64,000 bases of DNA from Phytoseiulus persimilis. Taxonomy: Eukaryota > Arthropoda > Arachnida > Mesostigmata > Phytoseiidae. Under the pieces are notes generated by a model that saw only the letters and a program-made list of their open reading frames with translations, was not told the DNA's origin and made no database searches. The stretch is from the NCBI GenBank assembly GCA_037576195.1, contig CM075104.1, forward strand, positions 936,775 through 1,000,774, read 5' to 3'. Positions 44,331-54,518 of the stretch are shown here, piece by piece; positions within the stretch are counted from its first letter, which is position 1, and each line of letters opens with the position of its first letter. The position numbers and the translations under genes are program-made.

Positions 44331-45726
44331 GTCCAATTCCCTCCATGAGCTGGCGAAACATTTCGCCACGCTGTTCAACGCTGAAAACACGATCCCGACA
44401 GAGCTACAGCTGTTCTCCTGGGTCAGAGAAGAAGAAGAACAGGCAGAGGCCGAACTCATGGAAGCGACATGGTCGATCTCCGAGGTGTTCGATGCGATTC
44501 GACTTTTGCCCAGAAGCAAAGCCCCAGGCCCCGACCAGATTCTCAACGAGCACCTTCAACAGAGCGGAGCGATCATCCCGCACATCACATCACTCTTGAA
44601 TGCATGCCTTGAGCGTGGCGAAATCCCTCTAGAATGGAGGAACTGTGACCTGACCATTATCCCAAAAGGCAAAGGAAGCCCTACGGAACCGTCCTCTTGG
44701 AGAGGGATAGCAAAGAGAAACGTCCTTGGAAAATTGTTGTCAGCTCTGGTCACCAAAAGATTGACAAGATACCTCGATTTCAAAGAAGTCATCCCAAATG
44801 AGCAACTTGGATTCAGAGAAGGAAAATCAACAATCCTAGCTTGCGAAACCCTCATGGACAAGATCGAAACAATATAGTGGCAAGCGCCACTATATGCCAT
44901 TTTTGTAGATTATAAGGCCGCTTCGGATCTTTCCGCGCGGGACATCATCCTAAGGAAACTCGCCGGAGCGGGGGTAACAAGTAAGATGCTCAGACTGATC
45001 CACCAAATGCTACAAGAAGGAGGAGTAATGATCGACGACGGAGTTGGAGAACATCCGCAATTCGCACAGACTACAGGAGTTGCCCAGGGAGAAAACTCCA
45101 GCCCATTGTTTTTCTCGGTACTTCTTAGCGATCTACCGAAACAGATCAGCAGCAAACACGACCTCGTATCGACGATTCTGTACGCAGACGATGCCGTCAT
45201 TCACTCACGTAGCCGCAGGCAGCTTCAAAAAGCTATGGAGACCCTGCAAAATTACTCGGCTGACAACAAACTCACAATCAATGTTGCAAAGCCGAAATTC
45301 ATGGAAGTAGGGAGGGGAGGACTCCCGGCCGAGAGTGATATCTTCAAACTGTCAGGAATAACCATCGAAAAGGTGAACAGCTTCTGTTACCTTGGAATAG
45401 AGATCACTAGTCGGGGTATCAATTTCGCGAGACATGTCAAGCAACGTCTCAACAAAGCAAAACTGGCGTTCTACGCGATTCCTAAACCTCAGGAGTTATC
45501 GATATCCACAGCGTTGGCACTATTCGAGCTGAAGATAGCACCGATAGCCTCATACAGAATTCAAATATTTTGGGGTCACATCACAGAAACACAGATGGAA
45601 CTCTTCGATAAACTGAAAGCGAGTTTCCTAAAATCTGCCCTTTGCCTTCATCGCACAACACGGAATAGACTGGTGTACATCATAGCAGATGCACCCCTTC
45701 TGACGCAAGAACTGGTGAGGAAATAG
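44329..45726 (+). pseudogene. LINE reverse transcriptase
   Basis: A single frame of about 465 codons contains ELAKHFATLFNAE, LLPRSKAPGPDQILNEHLQ, EWRNCDLTIIPKGKGSP, NEQLGFREGKSTILACETL, then a TAG and APLYAIFVDYKAASDLSARD. GVAQGENSSPLFFSVLL, ILYADDAVIHSRS with the catalytic pair, and FCYLGIEITSRG follow. Only that one nonsense codon interrupts the catalytic part. Confidence 0.9.
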
Positions 45727-46035
45727 GAACTTCCGCAGACCCCGACGTACAAGCGACACCTTGAACGATGGTACCAGAAGATAGCAGAATTGGACCCTGA
45801 GATTTTCAAATGCCCAGCGTTGACCACCGAAAACTGGAAAGGGCCCAGATATAGAAACAGACATCGGATAACAAGAGGTGCGGCTCATGGTTTTCACCAC
45901 GTGATCTGCTCAAAGGAGAACAGACACGAGCCAGCGGAGGATTGTCTCTGCTCTTTATGTGGAAACTCTTGTTCCCAATATCATTCATATGAATGTACCG
46001 GATATGACGAATTTGATTGGTTGAGATGTATATGA
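45727..46035 (+). pseudogene. LINE C-terminal zinc finger
   Basis: After the stop, a frame continues with DPEIFKCPALTTENW and ends in CLCSLCGNSCSQYHSYEC, a cysteine-histidine finger typical of the end of several LINE clades. Confidence 0.65.
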
Positions 46036-46040
46036 TCCAC

Positions 46041-46657
46041 AGAGGTAGCATCCTCATACATACACATACTACCAGACATTGGTGATAAAAATTTTCATCT
46101 GCATATTATCTTCCATAACCTTGTGTTGGGCATTAGTCAAGCCACAACTTTCCTCGTTGATTCCGCGAAACCGCATGGAGCTTTTCAGCCTGCACTGAAT
46201 CGAATCAGCGCACGACCCAGAATACTGAAAGCTCGAGCTATGTTGGGCTCATGTCGGTTGGCATATAATACCCGCTATACATTAACCTCAGGCTCATATG
46301 TGGAAGATGCGAAAATATACTGGTTCAAAGGAGTTCGGAATCATACGTTGCAGGCTGGTCCAGAGAGGGGAGGGTTTTCCAGAGGCGGAAAGGCTCGGGG
46401 GACTTGAGTGGGTCGGGGGATTGGGAAACCTCGGAGCCATACATATGTGGAGATTGCTAGGGGCAGTTAACGGTCCAAGCAGAAAATTTGCCTAATAATG
46501 ATTCGTGGAACTATTAGGGCACGATTGACTCCAGATCATTCACAGGCTCTGGGGAGCTGAGGGTGACGATCGTTCTCCTCTCGCTGCGCCGGAAGCCACC
46601 CATCCGAGGGATGGCACGGCTCAAGAAGGTCGAGAAACACTTGCCTTGGAGAATCAA
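46041..46657. other. Intergenic stretch
   Basis: No gene, RNA or repeat family is recognised between the LINE and the poly(A) signal of the minus-strand secreted gene. Confidence 0.4.
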
Positions 46658-46663
46658 TTTATT
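46658..46663 (-). terminator. Poly(A) signal of secreted gene A
   Basis: AATAAA on the minus strand, about 30 bases after the stop codon. Confidence 0.7.
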
Positions 46664-46693
46664 CAGGCTGTGGTTGAGAGGATAGACTTCACT

Positions 46694-47474
46694 TCAGAAG
46701 CAGAAGTTGATTGTTTTCTTGTAATCTGGGAGCAGAGACATGATTTTCCCAACTAGAGCATTGATAAGCTCAACTCGCATGGCCCCGAAATCCTCAGCGT
46801 GCTTTCTGAGGACCGCAACGGCGTCCTTGACTGCGTCCACGGCGAGCTTGGAGGAAGTCGATGTCAACTGGAGGTGGGCCTGGATATAGCACTTTGCGTT
46901 CTGCATGGGAGTTCCTTTCTCGCAATCGGTGTCGACTGCTCGGAGCCTGGAATAGGACCGGACGAATTTGACATGAATCCATCTCTGACTAAGACGCAGC
47001 AGGGGGCAAAACGGCATGCCGGGTGTTCATTACAGTGGTTTCAATTTCGCTTCGAGTTCGTCCTGCAGGTTTTCCAGCTCGGTTCTGACTGCTACTGCAG
47101 GCTCTCGTCTCTTCGGGTCCCGTTGGATGGCCCAATCGGACGTCTCTTGATAGGTTCCTGATAAAACATGGGTCATCCAACCAGAAACGCACTCGATAGC
47201 TAGAATGAACTGATTGTTATCAACCAATAAAAACGGTCGTCCTGATATTGATCCCGATAAGTAGGCGCTCTATGGTGGAGTCGAATTCAGAGTTGCGATG
47301 GGCTCGGCGATTCCCGACTGGCAACTTGAGTCGAGCTCTCCGACACCATCCAGAAATGGACGGAAATATAAGTTCTTGGGGTAATTCTGTTCTCTTACAA
47401 TGATCGATGTTTCCGTTCCAGGCGCTGGTCGAAGTAGTCAGGAGGCAGGCGGCGATGATGCCGGAACAACGCAT
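46694..47474 (-). CDS. Secreted helical protein A (paralogue of the gene at 51916)
   Basis: Exons 47474-47399, 47317-47034 and 46988-46694 give about 217 residues if one frameshift is allowed. Exon 1 encodes a signal peptide (MRCSGIIAACLLTTSTSA). The introns are 81 and 45 bases, GT-AG, phases 1 and 2, at the same places as in the paralogue. Exon 2 has RLLIG and, after a run of five T (47229-47233) where the frame must slip by one base, QFILAIECVSG. Exon 3 has KHAEDFG and a C-terminal cysteine. Four cysteines are shared with the paralogue. The T-run could be an assembly error or a disabling mutation. I recognise no named family; export and helical content are inferred. Confidence 0.65.
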
Positions 47475-47520
47475 GTTGTCAGACTTGAGCCACTCTGTAC
47501 CTCTCTGAAACATACTCTCC

Positions 47521-47527
47521 TATTATA
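47521..47527 (-). promoter_or_regulatory. TATA box of secreted gene A
   Basis: TATAATA on the minus strand begins 53 bases before the ATG, exactly the spacing seen in the paralogue. The leader between is also alike (ggtacagagt and tctgacaac before the ATG). Confidence 0.7.
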
Positions 47528-47639
47528 CCACACGGACTTCCAGAACAATGCTCTTTGTCCTTTGACGAAATTCTCATTCTCAACACATTCCCGGAGTCAC
47601 ATGATTTTCTCAGAACGTTGAGCTGACCTTATCGTCGGC

Positions 47640-48282
47640 ATTGTCAAGGATCTGGTCGATGGGCGGTTCACAAAGCCCGGAAAAATAGGTTTCTGTCCTA
47701 CCAACGAACTGGGTCCGCAGCGCTACTTCAAGCGACCGGGGACGGCCCCTCTTTTATCGGACTCTTTGGGTCTGATATCGCCGGGGAGTACAGACTGCGA
47801 TTCCAGGATTGGCCATTCTTGAGCGAGAGACTGGGTTCCCTGGAAAAGGTTCAGCCACGATACAGAAGTGGAAAGTTCTCAGCCTGGAACATTCTTTGCT
47901 TCGTTTTCCCCTGGAGAACTTCCCAACGGGGAAACTTTTTTCATCGAATACCTCGAGGGGCTGTCTCGATTCGCGTTGTCTATTAAGGGACGAAAGTCCG
48001 CTTCTGAAGCCGTGCAACTATAGTTCATGTGAGGATAAATAACTCCCATGTTTGTTGCCTTGCAGTGAAGTTCTGTAGTAGCATTCTAACGACCCTGGGT
48101 CGGTCTACAGCATTCATTCCTCTGCCCCCCTCGGGAATCTGTAAAATCGGCATGAATAGCTCTTATATTTGGTTGTGAATCAATGCGAGAGAACGGATTC
48201 TCCGGGAAGTAGGCGATTGATGTGAGCTGATCCGGAGTCCGGACACAACAGTCGATCTGTTGTTGAATCATTCGGCTCGAGA
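47640..48282. other. Intergenic stretch
   Basis: No motif-bearing frame, RNA or known repeat is seen. Confidence 0.4.
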
Positions 48283-48468
48283 TTACACTGCCCGACAAAA
48301 ATTTTTTTTCGCGTAACAAAGAAGCTGAAACCTAGGTTGGGGTAAGTCGAGGTCGGAGATTCCGAATTCCCAAATCGTTCCCTCGGATTCGCTCTTGTTT
48401 TCCTGTTATTCTAAATTTTCGGATTTCCGTAATTTTTTTTCTGTTGGGTCTTTTATCTCTGCCCAGGA

Positions 48469-48729
48469 GTGAGCCAGACTCATGAAAATTTGGGAGCATG
48501 TAGACATATAACAGAACTATCCCTGGCAGAAAATTTCGTACGATTCGGAGCCACGGTCTCTGAGCTAGGAGATATCAAACGTCAATTTTCGTCGGAGAAC
48601 ACCGAAAAGTTTCCTCTTCTTCAGCCGATGACTGAAAAAGTATCGTTCCCACAACCAACTTCCGTTGAGCTTTTTGATAGCAATTCCATTTACGAACATT
48701 TTGAGACAAAGTTGAGTGTGATCGGATGA
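48469..48729 (+). other. Short open frame, unassigned
   Basis: An 86-codon frame inside the same transposon, upstream of the main coding part. No motif is recognised. It might be an upstream exon or chance. Confidence 0.2.
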
Positions 48730-49039
48730 TCCATTCAGTTTTTATCTGCAAAAAACTGGACTCAAGAAAAGCACCCCTTCACCTAAGACTCAGAGCTGCA
48801 CAGCTCCGACTTTCAAGTGAGCTCTGAGCTGGCACCACGTGTTGGAGGAAACAGCGGGAAGAATCGATTCGCAGTCTACAGAGTTCGTTTTCGCTAGATT
48901 CGGCCCGCCTACCGCGTCCACATTCTGATGCTGTGCCCATACCGATCTACCGAGAGCGAGAACCGCAACCGTGGGCAGAGAGTGGAGAAACGTCGTCAGG
49001 GTTAGACGATTTATATCTACCTGAGGTCGCCCCTCGAAA

Positions 49040-50266
49040 TTCGACCTACAGGAGCTGAATGACCTCATCAGAGACCTTCGCCTGCCGAGGGAATCTGCAG
49101 ATTTCCTAACATCGAGGTCAAAAGAAAAGAATCTGCTGGCGCCAGGTACTTCCAGCAGCTGACTATGTTGAATACAATTCGTTAATCATGTAATGAAAGA
49201 ATTTGAGTCTGAGTTTTACTTCTTCGATGGCAGGCACCAAAATAACGTTCTACCGCACACGGGAGAAAGAACTTCTTCAGTACTTTGAAGCGGAACCCCA
49301 CTCGGTGTACTGCAAACATGTCGAAAACCTCCTTGAGCACATGGGTTTGCCACGATACGACGCCAGCGAGTGGCGCCTCTTTCTCGACAGTTCGAAGAGA
49401 AGCTTTAAGTGCGTCCTCCTGCACAACGGCAACCAGTACGCTTCGATTCCGCTCGGTCATTCCACTAGACTACGTGAGGACTACGACGCCATTGCGTTTG
49501 CGTTGGAGAAGATCAATACGAGGAGCACCAATGGCCAGTTTGTGTCGACTTGAAGATGGTCTCGATTCTTTTGGGCCAACAAGCCGGTTACACCAAATTC
49601 CCGTTCTTCTTGTGTCTTTGGGACAGCCGAGCGGATGACGAACATTGGATTCGAACGATTTGGCCGTCGATGGGATTTCTGAGACCCGGGCAGCCCAACG
49701 TGCTCAGAGACGCTCTGGTTCCGAAGGAAAAAATCATTTTCCAACCGCTGCATATAAAATTGGGTCTGATGAAACAGTTCGTCAAAGCATTGGATAAACA
49801 CGGCTCATGTTCCAACTACATGGTGCACAAGCTACCCGCTGTGAGCATTCAGAAGCTCCAGGTGGGGGTTTTAGATGGACCTCAAATCCGAAAGCTCATC
49901 GACGACCCTGTTTTCATTGAATCAATGAACCATCGAGAAGCCCATGCTTGGCGGTCATTTGTTCTGGTCGCTCAAAATTTCCTTGGGAACACGAGAGCTG
50001 AAAACTGCGTACAACTCGTCAAGAACATGCTCGTGAGCTTTCGAGTCCTAGGGTGTCGGATGAGAACCAATATGCATCATCTACACAGCCATCTCGGACG
50101 CTTCCCCAAAAATTTGGGTGCTGTTAGTGATGAACAAGGAGAAAGGTTCCATCAAGACATAGCGACGATGGAAGAGAGGTACCAGGGAAGATGGGACGTG
50201 CACATGATGGCCGACTCCTGTTGGACCCTTATACGGGATGACCCGCAAAGGCCCCACTCGAGGTAG
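49040..50266 (+). pseudogene. Protein of an unnamed transposon family
   Basis: The frame begins LQELNDLIRDLRLPRESADF and KEKNLLAPG. A GT-AG intron (49146-49233, 88 bases, phase 1) follows, then TKITFYRTREKELLQYF, YDASEWRLFLDSSKRSFKC and VLLHNGNQYASIPLGHS. Near 49515 a one-base frameshift is needed before VCVDLKMVSILLGQQAGYTK. The rest runs to 50266 with FFLCLWDSRADD, LHIKLGLMKQFVKALDKHGS, SDEQGERFHQDI and EERYQGRWDVHM. I recall many-copy, uncharacterised animal proteins with these blocks. It has no domain name I can give, and repeated acidic motifs (LWDSR, DEQGERFHQD) could be catalytic. Confidence 0.7.
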
Positions 50267-50757
50267 TCCCTCACGAGACGTTTTGTTGGTTCCGACGACT
50301 TTCATTGGCTTTCGTTTTTCCTGCATAAAAACTGAATGGCTCGTCGTATCACGCTCAAGTTTGTCTCAAAATGTTCGCGATTGAATTTTCTATCAAAAAG
50401 CTCCTCGGAAGTTGGCTGTGGGGACCATAGTTTTTTCGTTTTCGGCGGGAGAAGGGGCCACTTTTCGGTGCTCACCGACGAAATATGACTTTTGATCTCT
50501 TCTAGCTCACTGACCGTGGCTCCGATTGGAACGAAATTTTCACCAGAGATAGTTCTGTTACTGCTCTACATGCTCCGAGCGGGAGCAGAGATAAATAAAC
50601 TAACATGGAAAAAATCACGAAAATCCGAAAAATCGGAATAACAAAGAAAACTAGAGCGAATTCGAGGAAACGGTTAACAGATTCGGAATCTACGACCTCG
50701 ATTTACCCCATCCTAGGTGTCAGCTTCCTTGTTACGTTTTTACTGTCGGGCTGTGTT

Positions 50758-51862
50758 ATTTGCCTTCTAAAGAACTGAATTTGTGTGATTCGGGCGGAGA
50801 ATTCGGATACGATGAGCGGAATAAGCTGATGGCCGCAAATTTGTTCCCAACTCGAAATCTCGAGGCGATGATGTACTTAAGATGGGATAGAGCAGGTCAA
50901 GCAGGAACAATCAGAGATCGTGGGCCCACGGAGCTAAGCGTCGACGAAGCGAGTAAGGAGTGAGGAACTTAGATGTTCGACTGAAAGATCACGAAATCTC
51001 CAAGAGCACCGCCTGGTTATTCCGTCCCTCTCGGTCGCACTCGTATCGATAGTTCCACCATGTTCTTGTCTCCAGGCGAATGACAGACATAGTTCAGTTC
51101 CTATGTCTGCTCTGGTTGAGTTCTAAGAGGGTTGGCTCGTAGACCTCTAGAGATTCCCGACAGAGTTTATCATGGCAGCGCGTGAAGCGTGTCCGGGAAT
51201 AGAGAATTCGCTTCATCCAGACAGAGCAACTATTGGATGAATTGGTTAAGGGGGTACCTTACTTGTGAGATCGACGGGTCAGCTCGCCGCTTCACTGATC
51301 CTGAGATTCGGGTCTGTGTCGTGGCATTCTCAGGTGCATGAAACAGAAGCTCACCCGGTGTAGCCTCGAAATGTTGAATGCGTCTCGGACGACCCCGCAT
51401 TGGACTGACTACACTCTCTCTTAGCCACTATTCGCGACTCTCGACATTGACGGGATAGAGCGAGACGATTCACCGTTCACGGAATCATGAACCTCGTTGT
51501 TTGAATACCAATAGCAACCAAATGGAACAGTTATCTCACCGATTCTCGAGGGAAAGACAAATGAGTGCTGCAGACTATCTTACGCTCGTCAAACTCTTCG
51601 ACGCAACACCAAAATCTAATGCAGGACCTCACCATGAATTTGCGAGTTTCAGGAAATACGGGAGCCCTCCAACCTCAACAGACAACATCGACGATGGCGC
51701 GAACATGAAAACCTGCGCTTACGAGTCACCATGTGGGTTAATACAGGTTTGGGCTATTTCAAGGCGTGTCTATATCAAGCGATTTGAACCGCTGATCCGG
51801 CCCGGGGATTCTATCAAGAGTTGCTCCAAAGACAAAGAGTATTGTTCAGAATATCAGCATAG
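50758..51862. other. Intergenic stretch upstream of secreted gene B
   Basis: About 1.1 kb with no recognised gene or repeat. It contains the promoter-distal region of the plus-strand secreted gene. Confidence 0.4.
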
Positions 51863-51869
51863 TATAAAG
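51863..51869 (+). promoter_or_regulatory. TATA box of secreted gene B
   Basis: TATAAAG begins 53 bases before the ATG. Both the spacing and leader motifs (ggtacagagt, agacaac) match the divergent paralogue. Confidence 0.75.
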
Positions 51870-51915
51870 AATGCAGCACTCGGGAAGGTACAGAGTCTCT
51901 CCCAAGTCAGACAAC

Positions 51916-52647
51916 ATGCGTTGCTCCGCTCTCATCACCGCCGCCTTTCTCCTGGCCGCTCAGGCCAAAGCCTGGGACGCCACCGAAGGTGAGAAAAACA
52001 GAATAACTCCGGGAAATTCGTTCGCCCCTGATTCGCGATGAGCTTTGAAGGCTCAAGTTCAGTTGCTGATCGGGGCTCAGCACGCCCATGGCGATTCGGT
52101 ACCGTTACTCTCGAGCTGTAACGATGAATTCATTATAGCCGTCGAGTGCATCTCCGTGCACGTGAACACGGCTTTGCGGGGGGCCTACATGGAGCTATCC
52201 CATTGGTTCGACGAATCGGACTTGAAGTCTCAGAAGACTATTTTGGCATTGAGGAGCGAGCTGGGAGGAGTGCGCGATCAGCTTGAGGAGGAACTGAAAG
52301 AAGAGTGAGGAAGTGTGCCATGCCCCGTATTCGACCGCCTAAGTCCAAGTCTCGAAGGGATTCATGTTGAACCTGACTGATCCCATTTCAGACTCTCGAG
52401 GCTCCATGAGGATTGTGAAGGAAAATCTCCGCTCTTGCGAGAGGGATGCCTCATCCGTGTAAAGCTCAATATGATGTCCGCCGCCACCGATCACTCCGTA
52501 GGCCTCATAAAGAAGGTCGTTGGTGTCTTCAGGAGTCACGCTGAGGATCTCGGATCGGAGCAAGAGGAAAGCATCATGAATATCGCTCATGAGCTGCTGG
52601 GTGAGGTAGCTGACTTCGATAACGCCGTCCGCACCTGCTTAGTGTGA
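51916..52647 (+). CDS. Secreted helical protein B
   Basis: Three exons (51916-51988, about 52043-52304, 52392-52647) encode about 196 residues. Donors are GTGAGA and GTGAGG; the second acceptor is ATTTCAG. Intron phases are 1 and 2. The first acceptor may instead be at 52058. Residues 1-19 are a signal peptide (MRCSALITAAFLLAAQAKA). The mature part is mostly amphipathic helix with five cysteines: SSCNDEF, AVECISV, HEDCEGK, REGCLIR and a near-terminal TCLV. HAEDLG is shared with the paralogue. No transmembrane segment follows the signal. The gene is intact. A TATA box, short leader and close poly(A) signal suggest strong tissue-specific expression, but this is inference. No known family is recognised. 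Confidence 0.78.
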
Positions 52648-52672
52648 AGTATCGGCACTCTCCTTCAGCTCC

Positions 52673-52678
52673 AATAAA
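52673..52678 (+). terminator. Poly(A) signal of secreted gene B
   Basis: AATAAA 26 bases after the stop codon, matching the arrangement in the paralogue. Confidence 0.75.
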
Positions 52679-52712
52679 TAGTCTTCTTGGGCAAACGTGA
52701 CCACTCCGAACT

Positions 52713-53240
52713 ATGCCTCATTCAACGCTACGATGGGATGGTGTCGAGTTTATTCCCATAGCGGACGGCTCAGACGATTCCGGCAAGGGCCTCCTCGGTT
52801 GGCAGCAAACTCGTGATTCTGATCGACGCATCAGTATCTCTCTGCGCCTCAACCGAGGTTCTCTACAGTACGGTACTCCCTCACTCTCCTGTCCTCTTGA
52901 ATCACTCCGACTCGTTTGCGCAAGTCGTGGGAGGATGACTCCGTCAGACGGCCCAGTACTCTCAAAGTCTCGATGGAGATGTGTTGGAGGAGGACCCAGG
53001 CTTCGAACTCAGAACGCGTGGGATACGGGGAACTCGAAGCCTTTTGGCGGGAGTTTCGGCCATCACAAAACCATTTGCGATTCTTCGGGCAAAATGCCAC
53101 AGATATTGGACCCCTTGCCTTCCGGAAGCGAGCAAAATATGAAATACTGGCCGACCTCCGGCCGACTAGGCTGTCTGGCCCGCCCCTTTCTTCGGGTGTT
53201 CACTGCTGACAGACAGACCTCGCCTCCCATGTAGTGTCAT
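52713..53240. other. Downstream stretch with unsupported open frames
   Basis: Open frames on both strands (173 codons plus, 83 codons minus) overlap each other and lack any family motif. No gene is called. Confidence 0.35.
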
Positions 53241-53261
53241 AAGTAGAGATGGGGGTTCCAG

Positions 53262-53340
53262 GCAAAATGCCATTTATGCCTAGATGTGCCTATATCCCGG
53301 CTTCTAGCCTTTTCTAACTTTCCGAGTGGCATTTTGCCTA
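53262..53340. repeat. 13 bp perfect inverted repeat
   Basis: AGGCAAAATGCCA at 53262-53274 pairs with TGGCATTTTGCCT at 53328-53340. It stands just after tagagatggg, which resembles a hAT terminus, and ahead of the hAT-like gene downstream. It may belong to that element's 5' end. Confidence 0.55.
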
Positions 53341-53522
53341 TTTCATCGATTCCATGGACCGATGACAGTATGGAACAAGGCTGCTGATATCGAATTGAGA
53401 TCCATGGGATAGATCGAGATTTAGGATTGATTCAGGATTGAGATTGGGATCAGACTCATTCTGTCTCCGTCCAGAATAGCTCATACTCCATCCTCTCGCG
53501 CATTTTCGAGTGCGACGGGGGC

Positions 53523-54518
53523 ATGATTCAAAGAATACGGGATTCCGTCGGTGAGAATCGCATTCGGGTTTCGGTAGGCGGAACAACTGATGCGGAAGGA
53601 CAAATTTTTGTGAACACAATCATTGGAAGTCCGAATCCTGAGCAAGCATCCATTACTCATTTAATCGGTTCGGAAGTCGTGGAGCGCACGAACCATGCGA
53701 GAGTAGCCCAAGCGTTCACGGAAGCCCTAAGTCTCCTCTGGCTCGATGGTGTGAGGCACGAGAAAGTGCTCCTCTTCGAGAGTAATGCAGCTCCGTATGT
53801 GAAGAAGGCATGGGCCGGACTGAGCGTACTTTTCCCAAAAAGGGTACATGTGACTTTCCTTGCCCATGGACTGCAGCGTATTTGCGAGGAGATCCGCGTA
53901 TCTCGTCGCGAACGTGGAGGAAATTTTTGTCAGAGCTCCTTCACGCGTTCGTAAACTCCAAGAATCAGCGCCAGCTCTACTGCTGCCTCCGGAACCCGTC
54001 ATACTCGCTGGGCTACATGGATATCTGCGGCCTCGTAACACGCGGAAAATTTCGATGATTTCAGAAGGGCACTGGCAGAGTTGGATGGCAGGGCAACGGC
54101 CGCGATCAGGAGATCTCAAGCATTGTTCATGGAATCATCCCTGAAATCCCAGCTGGTATTCATCGCCACGAACTTCTCGACGTTATCGGACTCCATAGAA
54201 CGACTAGAATGCACTCAGCAGTCGGCGACAACTACCATCAAAATCTCCGAAAACGCGGAGAGGAAACTTTCCGACGCCGTTGGACCACCAGGAGATTTGA
54301 TCTCGGAAAAGCTAGAGCGAATCGAACGGCGAAATTCAGGCTATGGCGTCATTCGTCAGATCCAGCTGGCGCTTCAAGCGAATGATATGAGCGCCGAGTT
54401 CCCGGATTTCTCGCGAGCCGATCTCGCGTCGTTCAAGTACGCACCTCCAGTCAGTGCGGACGCGGAGCGGTCGTTTACCCGCTACAAGTCTCTGCTCTCA
54501 GACCGCAGATATCGTTGA
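53523..54518 (+). pseudogene. CGGBP1-like hAT transposase remnant
   Basis: Three frames together match the CGGBP1-like hAT group. The parts are ISVGGTTDAEGQIFVNTIIG-like opening (acidic residue replaced), VLLFESNAAPYVKKAWAGL, FPKRVHVTFLAHGLQRICEE, VEEIFVRAPSRVRKLQESAP, SQLVFIATNFSTLSDSIERL, and a C-terminal FKYAPPVSADAERSFTRYKS with LLSDRRYR. Frame changes occur near 53900 and 54080. The N-terminal BED finger is missing. The last block is the hAT dimerisation region. Confidence 0.82.

Larger units (their letters stand above)
43690..46040 (+). mobile_element. Second APE-type LINE, 5' truncated
   Basis: Endonuclease C-terminus, linker, reverse transcriptase and a C-terminal zinc finger occur in order on the plus strand. 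One frameshift lies near 44330, one TAG at 44875-44877, and one further stop at 45724-45726 before the tail. It is much better kept than the first LINE, so its insertion is probably more recent. The 5' end starts inside the endonuclease. Confidence 0.88.
48283..50757 (+). mobile_element. 2.5 kb DNA transposon with unnamed protein
   Basis: About 150 bases at each end form an imperfect inverted repeat. Left starts near CACTGCCCGACAAAAA; right, in reverse complement, near AACACAGCCCGACAGTAAAA. Both continue through gtaacaa, gaagctga and acctcga. Between them lies one plus-strand gene with an intron and one frameshift. Target duplications were not resolved. It lies between the two divergent secreted genes, so it inserted after or during their separation. 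Confidence 0.7.

Noticed and set aside
52713-53234. 173-codon open frame downstream of secreted gene B
   Set aside because: No motif, opposite-strand frames of similar quality, and it begins right after the poly(A) signal without a promoter.
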